The notes: generated by a model from the letters alone, not told the origin. Positions 24,538-33,303 are shown, counted from the first letter of the stretch. The stretch is DNA of 64,000 bases from JASLDZ01 sp964244065 (GCA_964244065.1 CAXTHH010000006.1:1-64000); one strand, 5' to 3'. Program-made: numbers and translations.

Positions 24538-24633
24538 TTACTTCTTCTTTCCGAGGGTGGTGGCTCGACCCGCCAAGATCAGGGCCACCACCTGGAAGAA
24601 GGTGTCAGCAGAGACGTGAAGGTGGAAATCCAT
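24538..24633 (-). CDS. 31-aa small ORF upstream of the XRE gene
   Basis: ATG at 24633 with GGAG seven bases upstream; product begins MDFHLHVSADTFFQ, has a short hydrophobic stretch (VVALILAG) and ends GKKK. A GC-rich inverted repeat (24645-24673) sits just before the ribosome-binding site. It shares the promoter with the XRE gene. Could be a real microprotein or a leader that couples translation to the hairpin at 24506-24531. Confidence 0.5.
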   Translation of the reverse strand: MDFHLHVSADTFFQVVALILAGRATTLGKKK

Positions 24634-24687
24634 CTTCGGTCTCCGTCGCCGCCGGGCGGGATTGCCCGGCGACAGAGAGACCATACA

Positions 24688-24729
24688 TCACGCATCGCGT
24701 GACACAAGCCGAAATCACGCAATGCGTGA
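24688..24729 (-). promoter_or_regulatory. Twin palindromic operators and promoter of the XRE operon
   Basis: TCACGC-ATC-GCGTGA at 24688-24702 and TCACGCA-A-TGCGTGA at 24715-24729, both perfect 15-bp palindromes with centres 27 bp apart. On the minus strand a TTGTGT/TATGGT pair with 16-bp spacing overlaps the first palindrome, so binding would block the promoter. The XRE protein 200 bp downstream is the obvious candidate ligand. Confidence 0.65.
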
Positions 24730-24746
24730 CACTATCGGACGTAGGC

Positions 24747-25019
24747 TCAGCGCGAGTTCTCGCCCCAGCGCGCTTGCTCCTGCTTCAGGCGCATCGTCTC
24801 GGCTGCCCGCGCGCCCTCCTTGGTACAAAGCATCCACGCCAACCGCGCCCGCTGGGCTTCCGGCCGACCCATAGCCGACCAGGTCTCCTCGGCCGCCCCG
24901 CACATCGGCGCAGCCGCCATGCGCTGCTCCAGAGTCGGCTCCGGCTTCGGCTTGCCAGCCAACACCGCCACTGCGACGATCCCGGCCGCGGCGGCCAGCA
25001 TGATGACGTTCTTGTTCAC
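24747..25019 (-). CDS. Small exported or membrane-anchored protein, function unknown
   Basis: 90 aa. One N-terminal hydrophobic segment (NVIMLAAAAGIVAVAVLAG) acts as signal anchor; the rest is hydrophilic and helical with two Cys (APMCGAAEETW, AWMLCTKEG). No family recognised. It is the last gene before the right attachment site and could be a cargo or moron gene. The twin palindromes at 24688-24729 lie just downstream of its stop. Confidence 0.6.
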   Translation of the reverse strand: MNKNVIMLAAAAGIVAVAVLAGKPKPEPTLEQRMAAAPMCGAAEETWSAMGRPEAQRARLAWMLCTKEGARAAETMRLKQEQARWGENSR

Positions 25020-25080
25020 GACAAGCAGACTACCACGGCTCTGAGACGATGCGAGACTGTTCGGGACGAATGAGCAAAGC

Positions 25081-25100
25081 GGGGTATCTTTGGGGGTATC
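25081..25100 (+). promoter_or_regulatory. GGGGTATC repeats at the right end (candidate arm sites)
   Basis: GGGGTATC at 25081-25088 and GGGGGTATC at 25092-25100, about 40-60 bp inside attR. They match the motif at 15512-15560 beside attL. Confidence 0.5.
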
Positions 25101-25139
25101 GCAACCCAGTTAGCAAAGAACACCAGCAAAAACAACGGC

Positions 25140-25163
25140 GTTCGAGTCCTGCCGGGCCCACCA
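25140..25163 (+). repeat. attR core (24-bp direct repeat)
   Basis: Identical to the last 24 nt of the tRNA at 15361-15384. It has no other tRNA sequence before it, so it marks the right end of the integrated element. Confidence 0.92.
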
Positions 25164-25248
25164 TCCCTCCGGTCGGCTGTCTGATCGGCGTCGCCGGCGG
25201 TCGGCCGACGAGCGCGGCGTCGTGCGGCTGGCGGCGGCCCGGGTGCGT

Positions 25249-27672
25249 TCAGCCGAGGGCGGCCAGGCTGCTGATCAGTTCGTCGCGGCGGAAGGGCTTG
25301 CTGAGACGCGGCAGGTCGGGCTCGATGCCCTCGCTCTCGGCGTAGCCCGAGATCACCAGCACGGGCAGCGACGGGCGGCGGGCCTGGACGGCGCGGGCGA
25401 GGTCCGAGCCCGTCATGCCCGGCATCAGGTGGTCGGTGATGATCACGTCCAGCGTCAGATCGCCGTCCAGGAGCGCCAGGGCGGCGTCCGCCGAGGCGGC
25501 CTCCACCACATCGAAGCCGAGCTCGGCCAGCATGTCGGCGGTGCTCACCCGCACGCTCTCCTCGTCGTCCACCAGCAGCGCCGTGCCCCGCAGCGTCGGG
25601 ACCCGGGGGACGACGGGCGGCGGCGCGGCGGCGGCCGGCGCGGCGGCGGCGCTCGCCGGAAGCCACAGCTCCACCTGCGTGCCCTGGCCCTCGGCGCTGG
25701 CCAGCCGGAGCGCGCCCCCGAGCTGGGAGGCGAGGCCGTGCGCCATGGACAGGCCGAGGCCCGTGCCCTTGCCGACGCCCTTGGTGGAGAAGAACGGCTC
25801 CACCGCCCGGGCCAGGGTCGCCTCGTCCATGCCCACCCCCGTATCGGCCACGGACAGGCGCACGTAGCGGCCCGGCTTCATCCCCGCGGCGTCTGGCGCA
25901 TCCACCCGCTCGGCCGTGGCGACGATGCGCAGCACGCCGCCCTCCGGCATGGCGTCGCGCGCGTTCACGGCGAGGTTGAGCAGCGCCATCTCCAGCTGGT
26001 TGGGATCGGCGCTGGCGGGCGGCAGGTGCTCCGCCGTCTCGACCACCACGCGGATCTGCGGCCCGATGGTGCTGGCCACCAGATCGGCCATGCCGTGGAT
26101 CAGCCGCGCCGTGTCCACCGCCACGGGCTGCAGCGGCTGGCGGCGGGCGAAGGCGAGGAGCCGGTGCACCAGCGTCCGGGCCCGCTCGGCCGACTGGGCG
26201 GCGCCGGCGATCAGCCGCTGTTCGCGCTCGCCGCCCACGCCCCGGCGCTGCAGCATGTCCAGCGCCCCGACGATGGGGGTCAGCAGGTTGTTGAAGTCGT
26301 GCGCCACGCCGCCGGTCAGCTGGCCCATGGCCTCCATCTTCTGCGAGCGGCGCAGCGCCTCCTGCGCGAGCTCGAGCTCGGCCTGGGCGCGCAGGCGGGC
26401 GCTGATGTCCCGGGCGTGGTGGAAGGCGCCGAACACCCGGCCCGAGGCGTCGCGCAGGGGCGAGTAGTGGATCTCCCAGCGCGGCGCGTCGATCTGGGGG
26501 TTGCCGAACTCCGCCTCCACGGTGAAGGGCTCGCCGGCCAGCGCGCGGGACATCAGCGCCTTCATCACCGGCTGCTGCTCGGGCACGAACAGCTCCCAGA
26601 ACACGTCGCCGATCCGGCTGTGGAAGCCGTTCACCCGGAAGAACTCGTCGTCGTGCGCCTGGTTGAAGGCGATCAGCCGGCAGTCGGCGTCGAAGGCGCA
26701 GATCGGCGTGGTGTCGCTCTGCACGATGTTCTCGTGCAGCAGCAGGGCCTGGGTACGCTCGACGACGGTGGCCTCCAGCGTGGCGTTCAGGCGGGCGAGC
26801 GCGTCCCGGTCGTTGCGCCGCTCGGTCACGTCCTGCACCACGCCCACTAGGCGTAGGCGGCGACCCGCCGCGTCGCACTCGAACTCGGCGCGGCGCTCGA
26901 TGCAGCGCACCTCGCCGGTGTCCGGCCGGCGGATGCGGTACTCCACGTTCAGCGCCACGTCGCCGGAGGCGCGGGTCTCGGCGCGGGAGACCGCCTCGGC
27001 GTCCTCGGGCAGCACCATGGCCTCGATCACGGCGGCCTCGACCTCGGTGCGCGCGCCCAGGCCGAACAGGTCGAAGAACTGGGGCGTGCCGGTCAGCATG
27101 CCCGAGGCGATCTCGATGGCGAACACGCCGATGCGCCCGGCCTCCTCCGCCTGGCGCAGGCGCCCCTCGCTCTCGGCCAGGGCGGCGGCGGCGCGGCGCT
27201 CCGCCTCGGCCTGGCGAACCGTGGCGGTGGTCTCGTTCACGATGCAGAGGACGCCGGCCACGGCGCCCTCGTCGTCGAAGGCCGGCGTGAAGGAGAAGGT
27301 GAACCACGCCGTCTCGGGTTCGCCGTGGCGGGCCATGGGGATGAGCATGTCGACCGTGCGGCTCGCCCGGCCCGCCATCGCCTGCAGGAACAGCGGCGCC
27401 ACCGCGGAATAGGCGTCGGCCCACAGCTCTTCGAACCGGGCCCCCATGGCCGCGGAGACGCGCGGTCCGAGCAGCGGGACATAGGCGTCGTTGAAGAAGA
27501 ACGTCCGCTCGGGACCCCACACCAGGTACATGGACTCGGCGGAGGCGAGCATCGACCGCAGCAGCGCGCTCAGCGAGATCGGCCAAAGCTCGCGCGGGCC
27601 GAGCGGGTGGGCCGACCAGTCCACCGCGCCCAGCAGCGACTGCGCCACGCCCGGGGCAGGCGGTTGCGTCAT
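25249..27672 (-). CDS. Hybrid sensor histidine kinase (PAS-PAS-PAS-HisKA-HATPase-REC)
   Basis: 807 aa with no membrane segment, so a cytosolic sensor. Three PAS-type domains: about 25-150 (LVWGPERTFFFNDAYVPLLG), 165-290 (ending GVVQDVTERRNDRDALARLN) and 320-430 (FDADCRLIAFNQAHDDEFFR). The H-box is LTGGVAHDFNNLLTPIVGAL near 450, N-box LLNLAVNARDAMPEGGVL, G-boxes VADTGVGM and GKGTGLGLSMAHG. A receiver domain at the end has the phospho-acceptor in VIITDHLMPGMTGSDLARAV and the Lys in RLSKPFRRDE. Two-component partner genes are not adjacent. Lies 85 bp outside attR, so it is host DNA. Confidence 0.93.
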   Translation of the reverse strand: MTQPPAPGVAQSLLGAVDWSAHPLGPRELWPISLSALLRSMLASAESMYLVWGPERTFFFNDAYVPLLGPRVSAAMGARFEELWADAYSAVAPLFLQAMAGRASRTVDMLIPMARHGEPETAWFTFSFTPAFDDEGAVAGVLCIVNETTATVRQAEAERRAAAALAESEGRLRQAEEAGRIGVFAIEIASGMLTGTPQFFDLFGLGARTEVEAAVIEAMVLPEDAEAVSRAETRASGDVALNVEYRIRRPDTGEVRCIERRAEFECDAAGRRLRLVGVVQDVTERRNDRDALARLNATLEATVVERTQALLLHENIVQSDTTPICAFDADCRLIAFNQAHDDEFFRVNGFHSRIGDVFWELFVPEQQPVMKALMSRALAGEPFTVEAEFGNPQIDAPRWEIHYSPLRDASGRVFGAFHHARDISARLRAQAELELAQEALRRSQKMEAMGQLTGGVAHDFNNLLTPIVGALDMLQRRGVGGEREQRLIAGAAQSAERARTLVHRLLAFARRQPLQPVAVDTARLIHGMADLVASTIGPQIRVVVETAEHLPPASADPNQLEMALLNLAVNARDAMPEGGVLRIVATAERVDAPDAAGMKPGRYVRLSVADTGVGMDEATLARAVEPFFSTKGVGKGTGLGLSMAHGLASQLGGALRLASAEGQGTQVELWLPASAAAAPAAAAPPPVVPRVPTLRGTALLVDDEESVRVSTADMLAELGFDVVEAASADAALALLDGDLTLDVIITDHLMPGMTGSDLARAVQARRPSLPVLVISGYAESEGIEPDLPRLSKPFRRDELISSLAALG

Positions 27673-27723
27673 GCACCCAGCGTAGCGCCGAGCGGCGGCG
27701 GTTCCAATCGCCCAGGCGGGGCG

Positions 27724-29106
27724 TCAGGCGAACAGGGGCACGGGGCCGCGGCCGCCGCCGCTCCAGGTGGCCCAGTTCGGGAAGACGTAGGGCATGTCGG
27801 CCGCGGCCACGCCGAACCACTGGGCGATGGCGCCGATGTACTCCTCCTGCGCGATGGTGGGGATCCAGCGGCCGTCGCTGTTGGCGTCGTCGGGCCCGCC
27901 GAGCGCGGTGTTGGGATAGGCGCCGTGGACGGTGCGCTCGCGCACGGCGCCGCCCACAACCAGGTGATTGGAGCCCCAGGCGTGGTCGGTGCCCAGCTGG
28001 GCGTTGGACTTATAGACCCGGCCGAAGTCGCTCATGGTGAAGGCGGTGACGTTGTCCTGCACGCCCAGCGCCTTCATGGCGGCGTAGAAGGCGGCCAGGG
28101 CCAGGGCCAGGTCGGTGTACAGGTTGGCCTGCGTGCCCGTGGCCGTGTCCGCCGCGTTCACCTGGTTGGAGTGGTTGTCGTAGCCGCCCTGGCTGGCGAA
28201 GTAGACCTGGCGGCTGTGGCCCAGGGCGCCTCGCGCCTCGATCAGCCGGGCCACGCGCAAGAGCTGGCGCGACACGTCGCTGGTCAGCACCGCGCCGGTG
28301 GCGGGGTTCTTGAAGAACTGATCGACCGTGGAGGTGGTGCTGGTCAGGACGGTGTTGGCCTGCACCGCCTGGGCGTAGGCGCCCGAGATCGAGCGACCGG
28401 TCAGCGTGCTCACCTCCCCCAGGCCCGACGCGTCGGAGAAGGCATCGACGCCCGCCTGCCGCGCCTTGGTGGCCGTGTCGGTGGCGGCGGCGTTGTAGCC
28501 GTTGCGCACCAGGGTGCCGGTGGAGGGCACGACCAGGGGCGAGCTCGTCTTGCCGATCAGCGCCAGGGTCGAGCCGGCGATGGACATCAGCTGGGGCATG
28601 TTGGCGGCGCCCAGCCGGTCGGCGATGCGGCCCATGAAGCCGTCCAGGTTCACGTCCCGCGCGCGCAGGCCCTGCCAGTGGTTCTGCTCGTCGGCGTGGC
28701 TCATCAGGTTGAGCGGGCGCAGGTCGACCCGGCTCTGGTAGAGCGCCTTGGTCAGCGGCTGGAACAGGGTGCCGGTGTTCAGCACCACGTTCATGGCGCC
28801 CTCGTCCCAAGCCGCCTGCAGCGGCTTGAACGCGGGGTGCAGGCCGAAGGCGGTGTTCGACAGCGGCATCAGCGCCGCCTGCTTCAGCGCGATCGCCCCG
28901 CGGGAAGCGGCGTAGCCGGCGTAGCGGTCGTCGTTGGGCACCACCATCTGCCAGGCGTCGTTCCCGCCGAACAGGAACACGCCCACCATGGCGCGGAAGG
29001 TGGGCGCGCTCTGCGCCACGGCGGCGGAGCGGCCGAGCTGGCCGGCGGCGGCCAGCGCGCCCGCGCCGCCGAGCAGCCGGTGGAACTCGCGTCGGGAGAT
29101 GGCCAC
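27724..29106 (-). CDS. DUF1501 domain-containing exported protein
   Basis: About 460 aa with a Tat-like signal (ISRREFHRLLGGAGALAAAG). The sulfatase-like DUF1501 pattern follows: FLFGGNDAWQMVVPNDDRYA, GLHPAFKPLQAAWDEGAMNV, FASQGGYDNHSNQVNAADTA and SDFGRVYKSNAQLGTDHAWG. GTG at 29106 follows the DUF1800 stop by 11 bp, with GAGG upstream; no closer ATG fits the signal peptide. DUF1800 and DUF1501 genes are widely paired; the joint function is unknown. Confidence 0.92.
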   Translation of the reverse strand: MAISRREFHRLLGGAGALAAAGQLGRSAAVAQSAPTFRAMVGVFLFGGNDAWQMVVPNDDRYAGYAASRGAIALKQAALMPLSNTAFGLHPAFKPLQAAWDEGAMNVVLNTGTLFQPLTKALYQSRVDLRPLNLMSHADEQNHWQGLRARDVNLDGFMGRIADRLGAANMPQLMSIAGSTLALIGKTSSPLVVPSTGTLVRNGYNAAATDTATKARQAGVDAFSDASGLGEVSTLTGRSISGAYAQAVQANTVLTSTTSTVDQFFKNPATGAVLTSDVSRQLLRVARLIEARGALGHSRQVYFASQGGYDNHSNQVNAADTATGTQANLYTDLALALAAFYAAMKALGVQDNVTAFTMSDFGRVYKSNAQLGTDHAWGSNHLVVGGAVRERTVHGAYPNTALGGPDDANSDGRWIPTIAQEEYIGAIAQWFGVAAADMPYVFPNWATWSGGGRGPVPLFA

Positions 29107-29117
29107 GGCGGTCGTCC

Positions 29118-30812
29118 TCAGCGATCGGTCTGGAACTGGGGAGCGGAGGCGACGACGTAGAGCGCGACCTGCGCCCGCTTGCGCGCCTGCAGGGCGGCGT
29201 TGGTGTTGGTCACCGCTGTCACCGCCGAGCGGAGCGCGTTGCGCTGCGCCGCCGTCATGGTGCGGTTCAGCATGAGCAGGTCGATGCGGTCCAGGAGGCC
29301 CTCGGTGTCGGTCCCGAACGCCTCCCACGGCCCCCAGTCCGCCGTCGTGCCGGTGGCGCCGGGGATCACGGTCTGGGCGGCGTACTCGGTGCGCGTGTCA
29401 CCGCTGACGGTCCAGTCGTAGACGAGGTTGTGGCGGCCCAGCACCGTGCCGGTGGTGATCAGCTTGCCCTGCGGGCTCAGGAGGGCGTTCGCCGACTGCG
29501 CCAGCGGGTAGTCCGGCGGGTAGAAGTTGAACACCGACGGCGCCTTGAACGGCTGCTGGCCCAGCCCCGAGTCGCGCGTGAGGAAGGCGTAGCCGTCCGA
29601 CCTGAAGCCCAGGAGGCGGCCGAGGCTGGTGAGCAGCAGCGTCGGCTCCTTCACCTTGCCGTCGCTGGCCCCCGCCTTGAAGTCGCCCCGCGCCTCCGCG
29701 TCGGTCAGGATGGCGCGCACCACCGCCTTCAGGTCGCCCCGCACCCCCGCGCCGTTATTGGCGAACACCGCCGCCACCCGGCCCACGTAGGCGGGCGAGG
29801 GATTGGAGGTGACCAGCTGCTGGATCAGGTGGCGCGAGACGTAGGGCGCGGTGGAGGCGTTCTGGAACACGGCGGTGACCACCGCCTCCACGCTGGCGTC
29901 GGGCGTGGCGTTGGCCGCGACGCTCGCACCCAGGAAGCTCTTGGCCGTGGTGTCGTATATGGCCGTGTTGACCACCATCGGCTTGGAGTAGTCGAGGTCG
30001 TTGTTGTTCGTCAGCGGCGAACCGTTCAGCCGCGCATAGGTCCACCCCGTGAGGGCGCGCGCCACGCCCTTGACGTCGTCCGGCGTGTAGTTGGCCAGCA
30101 CCGCGCCTTGCGCGTCGCGCACCGGCGTGCCGTCCATGTTCAGCCTGTCCACGCCCATGGCGAACAGCTGCATCAGCTCGCGGGCGTAGTTCTCGTTCGG
30201 CGCCGTCTTCGAGCTGTTCGCCATGTCGAGGTAGTCGCCCATGTACGGATTCAGGGTGACGGCCTTGAGGATGTCGCGGTAGTTGCCGAAGGCGTTGTCC
30301 AGCAGGATCTGCTGCAGCGTGGCCGTGCCCGCCGTGGAGTTCACCTCCAGGTCCGACGCCACCAGGAGCTGCGAGAGCGCATAGGCGACCCGCTGGCGCA
30401 GCTGGTCGGGCTGGGCCATCGCGTCCGCGTAGAAGCGCATCTGCACGGGCGTGGCGCTGCGGTAGTCGCGGTTGCAGTTGGTCGCATCCTGGCCCGTGAG
30501 CGCGCTGCAGCGGTTCACCGCGCCCGTGCGCTGCATCAGGTCGGCGTAGGTGGAGCCGGTGGCGGCGAACTGCTCCTCCAGCCAGCCGGAGAGCTTGGCG
30601 GCCTGGATGCGGTCCACCAGCGCCGGGGTCGGGCCGAAGCTGGCCTGCTTGGCGAGGCGCGTGGCGTCGGCCGCCGTCAACGCCTCGCGTGCGCCGCCAG
30701 GACCGAAGAGGTTGTTCGTCGACGAGCCGACCTGGCCGCAGCCGGCCAGCAGCACCGCGACGGTCGCTCCCGACACCAGGGCCGACCGCAGCCGCGCCAT
30801 GCTCCACGCCAT
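29118..30812 (-). CDS. DUF1800 domain-containing lipoprotein
   Basis: 564 aa. The signal ends in a lipobox (VAVLLAGCGQ), so it is probably a lipoprotein. DUF1800 pattern: LAKQASFGPTPALVDRIQAA near the start, RVAYALSQLLVASDLEVNS, the NENYARELMQLFAMG block, DVKGVARALTGWTY, and VFNFYPPDYP late. First gene of the DUF1800-DUF1501 operon; ATG at 30812 has MAWSMARLRS before the hydrophobic core, and a later ATG (MARLRS) is possible. Role unknown. Confidence 0.92.
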   Translation of the reverse strand: MAWSMARLRSALVSGATVAVLLAGCGQVGSSTNNLFGPGGAREALTAADATRLAKQASFGPTPALVDRIQAAKLSGWLEEQFAATGSTYADLMQRTGAVNRCSALTGQDATNCNRDYRSATPVQMRFYADAMAQPDQLRQRVAYALSQLLVASDLEVNSTAGTATLQQILLDNAFGNYRDILKAVTLNPYMGDYLDMANSSKTAPNENYARELMQLFAMGVDRLNMDGTPVRDAQGAVLANYTPDDVKGVARALTGWTYARLNGSPLTNNNDLDYSKPMVVNTAIYDTTAKSFLGASVAANATPDASVEAVVTAVFQNASTAPYVSRHLIQQLVTSNPSPAYVGRVAAVFANNGAGVRGDLKAVVRAILTDAEARGDFKAGASDGKVKEPTLLLTSLGRLLGFRSDGYAFLTRDSGLGQQPFKAPSVFNFYPPDYPLAQSANALLSPQGKLITTGTVLGRHNLVYDWTVSGDTRTEYAAQTVIPGATGTTADWGPWEAFGTDTEGLLDRIDLLMLNRTMTAAQRNALRSAVTAVTNTNAALQARKRAQVALYVVASAPQFQTDR

Positions 30813-30903
30813 TGAACGCCGCGCTCCGGGGAGGGTCCGCCTGTCGCGCGAGCACTTACTGTGAGCCGCCTCTCAGCTATACTGGCCTTTGTGTCGCAGC
30901 GTT

Positions 30904-31896
30904 TCAGCGTTTACGAGGTGTGAACGCCACTTCCGAGACTTTCCGCCGCCCCTGTTCACGCGACAGCTGCACGAAGACGTCGACCACGCCTGCGACATAA
31001 TCGACGATCTCGGCGCGGCTCAGGTGCGCGCCGGCCTGCATCACCATCAGCGCGATCTGGTCGCGGGCGCCCGCGGGGCTGTCGGCGTGCACGGTGGTGA
31101 TGGAGCCTGGGTGGCCGCTGTTCACCGCGCGCAGGAACTGGAACGCCTCGCGCCCGCGCAGCTCGCCCAGGATGATGCGGTCGGGGCGCAGGCGCAGGGA
31201 GGCCTGCAGCAGCTCCTCCGGCCCGATCCGCGCCTCGCCGAGTTCGCCGCGGACGGCGACGAGGCCGACCGCGTTGGGGTGCGTCAGCCGCACCTCCGGC
31301 GTGTCCTCGATCACCACCAGCCGCTCGTGCGGGGCCGCCTCCTTCAGCAGCGCGTTGAGGAAGGTGGTCTTGCCGGTGGACGTGCCGCCGGCCACCACCA
31401 CGTTGCGACGGGCCCGCACCGCCGCGCGCAGGAAGCCGCCCACGTCGCCGCCGTCCAGCAACCGGCTGAGCTCGGCGTCCGCCCCGTCGCCCGCTTCCAG
31501 GTCGGAGCGGCGCACCGCCTCGAAGGCGCCCTGGGCGGCGTAGTCGTCGAGGCCGAGGTCGGCGGTCACGTGCTTGCGGATGGCCAGCGCCAGGTCGCCG
31601 CGCGTCGCCGGCGGCGCGCACACCTGCACGCGCGCTCCGTCGGGCAGGGTGGCGGCCAGCAGCGGGTGCTCGCGGCTGATGCCCTGGTGCGTCAGCGACG
31701 CGATCTGGCGGGCGAGCCTCCACAGCAGCGTCTCGTCGAGCTCGGGCGCGTCGATCCGTTCCAGCCCGCCGCCCACCGTCTCCACCCACAGCTCGCCGGG
31801 GCGGTTGACGAAGATGTCGGTGACGTCGTCGCGCTCCAGCCAGGGGGCGAAGGGCTGGAGGTAGGTGCGGAGGTAGACGCCGGCGGCGCTCGCCAT
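30904..31896 (-). CDS. virB11: VirB11-type ATPase of a type IV secretion system
   Basis: Hexameric cytoplasmic ATPase that powers pilus biogenesis or substrate transfer. Walker A is VVAGGTSTGKTTFLNALLKE, the Asp box VVIEDTPEVRLTHPN, Walker B-like RPDRIILGELRGREAFQFLR, and the His box NSGHPGSITTVHADSPAGAR. N-terminal domain includes DIFVNRPGELWVE. ATG at 31896 gives 330 aa, normal for the family. Last gene of the virB operon, separated from virB10 by a repeat element. Confidence 0.95.
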   Translation of the reverse strand: MASAAGVYLRTYLQPFAPWLERDDVTDIFVNRPGELWVETVGGGLERIDAPELDETLLWRLARQIASLTHQGISREHPLLAATLPDGARVQVCAPPATRGDLALAIRKHVTADLGLDDYAAQGAFEAVRRSDLEAGDGADAELSRLLDGGDVGGFLRAAVRARRNVVVAGGTSTGKTTFLNALLKEAAPHERLVVIEDTPEVRLTHPNAVGLVAVRGELGEARIGPEELLQASLRLRPDRIILGELRGREAFQFLRAVNSGHPGSITTVHADSPAGARDQIALMVMQAGAHLSRAEIVDYVAGVVDVFVQLSREQGRRKVSEVAFTPRKR

Positions 31897-31904
31897 CTTC
31901 AACC

Positions 31905-32023
31905 GCTCATCCCGGCGAAGGCCGGGACCCAGCTCCGGGAGCGGGGATGCAGGAGCTCGCCATCCCGATGCCGAGCGCGGGACCACTTTCGGACCTGGGT
32001 CCCGGCCTCCGCCGGGATGAGCG
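31905..32023. repeat. Palindromic intergenic repeat, family C, inside the virB operon
   Basis: Starts CGCTCATCCCGGCGAAGGCC-GGGACCCAGC and ends in its inverse (GGTCCCGGCCTCCGCCGGGATGAGCG). About 119 bp between virB10 and virB11. The TCATCCCGGCGAAGGCCGGG core is a widespread alphaproteobacterial intergenic repeat. A loosely similar element is at 63051-63163. Confidence 0.8.
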
Positions 32024-32061
32024 GGGAGGAAGCGCAACCCGCTCTCGATGGGAGGGGCCAG

Positions 32062-33303
32062 TCACCGCGCGGGGCCGACCGCGGCGAAGTCGAGGTCGCG
32101 CGCCACGAAGATGTTCACCGCCGCGCCCTGCGGCGTGCGGATGGTGGGCGGCCGGTTCCCGTCGCGGGTCAGCGCCGCGGCCGCCGCGCTCTGCGCCTCG
32201 CCGGAGGAGCCGATGAAGACCTGCGCATTGGTTTGCAGGCTGGAGGCCGCCGCGATGGCCCCGTTCAGCACCGACAGCAGGATGGCTCCGCCGAAGCGCT
32301 GGAGGAAGTGCCGGTCGACCTTGCCGGACAAGCCGGCGCGGCCGAGGTCGTCGGCGGCGGGGGAGGCGAGGGCGATGGAGGCGCCGTCGGGCCGGATCAG
32401 CCGCGTCCAGATCACGAACACCCTGGAGGCGCCCAGCGCGGTGGCCGCCTTGTACTGGCCGATCACGCGGCTGCCGCGGGGGATCAGCACGTTGCGTCCG
32501 TCGAAGGAGCGCACGTCGCGGCTCACCACCGCCCGGGCGTAGCCGGGCAGGTCGCTGTCGAGCGCCGTCTCCAGCGTGGCGCGGACGGTGGCGCCCTCCG
32601 GCACCAGCAGGCCGGGGTCGCCGCGCAGCGGGGCGGCGCGCGCCCGCTCGTTCTCGCGCGCGCCCACCCGCTCGGCGAAACGCTCCTCGTCCGACACGGC
32701 GCTGCGCGCGGCCTGCGCCTCGGCCGCCGTCCCGGACGCGAGCAGGGCGGGGTTGGCGGGCGCGCTTCCCGGCCGGACGGGGACCGGCCCGGCGGGCTCG
32801 GACGCGCCGAGGTCCACCACCAGCGCGGGGGCGCGCCGCCGCTGCTCCAGCGTCGGGCCGGCCGACAGGGGCGGCGCGCCGGCGGGGAGCGTGCTCATCG
32901 ACGGGGCCGCCATGGCGACCATAGGCGCGGGCGCCGGGGCGGGCGGCGTCGGCACGGTGTTGTTGGTGGTGAACTGCGGCGCGGGCACGTTGGTGATCGG
33001 CCCGGCGAGCGCCGCGGCGGGCAGGGGCGTCGCCAGCGGCGAAGAGCCGGCGGCGGGGGCGACGGGCGGCGCGTCCGCGGCGGCCAGGAGGTCGCCCTCC
33101 TGCGCGCGGCGGCGGCCGGCCGAGAGCCACAGGAACAGGCTGATCGCCACCACCGCCAGCACCGCCCCGGCGACCCACAGCGACAGACCCTCGCGCCCGC
33201 GGGGCACGGCGGGGGCGGCCGCGAGATCGGCGGCGGCGAGGTCCTCCGGCCCGGGCGGCAGGCGGCGGGGGTCGTCTCCCGAGCGGTCGAGCAGGTCGCT
33301 CAC
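32062..33303 (-). CDS. virB10: VirB10/TrbI-type T4SS channel protein
   Basis: Spans both membranes and links the inner-membrane ATPases to the outer-membrane pore. Short cytoplasmic N-terminus, TM at about 42-61 (LWVAGAVLAVVAISLFLWLS), a Pro/Ala-rich periplasmic linker, and the C-terminal barrel with LVPEGATVRATLETALDSDL, SFDGRNVLIPRGSRVIGQYK, RVFVIWTRLIRPDGASI and the antenna region FLQRFGGAILLSVLNGAIAA. Ends RTPQGAAVNIFVARDLDF. ATG at 33303 overlaps the virB9 stop (ATGA). Confidence 0.95.
   Translation of the reverse strand: MSDLLDRSGDDPRRLPPGPEDLAAADLAAAPAVPRGREGLSLWVAGAVLAVVAISLFLWLSAGRRRAQEGDLLAAADAPPVAPAAGSSPLATPLPAAALAGPITNVPAPQFTTNNTVPTPPAPAPAPMVAMAAPSMSTLPAGAPPLSAGPTLEQRRRAPALVVDLGASEPAGPVPVRPGSAPANPALLASGTAAEAQAARSAVSDEERFAERVGARENERARAAPLRGDPGLLVPEGATVRATLETALDSDLPGYARAVVSRDVRSFDGRNVLIPRGSRVIGQYKAATALGASRVFVIWTRLIRPDGASIALASPAADDLGRAGLSGKVDRHFLQRFGGAILLSVLNGAIAAASSLQTNAQVFIGSSGEAQSAAAAALTRDGNRPPTIRTPQGAAVNIFVARDLDFAAVGPAR

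Larger units (their letters stand above)
15361..25163. mobile_element. Integrated element (prophage remnant or phage satellite) in a tRNA gene
   Basis: Bounded by identical 24-bp direct repeats (15361-15384 and 25140-25163) of the tRNA 3' end; element length 9,779 bp. Inside: integrase next to the tRNA, DUF2283 gene, AlpA-like regulator, terminase small and large subunits, helicase remnant, repressor, methyltransferase with overlapping frame, and small genes. No capsid, portal, tail or lysis genes are present. Gene density, short overlaps (GTGA, TTGA) and operator repeats are phage-like. The tRNA at the left end stays complete. Confidence 0.93.

Noticed and set aside
25060..25248. A second tRNA gene at the right end of the element
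   Set aside because: Only the last 24 nt of the tRNA are repeated; no D or anticodon arm precedes them.
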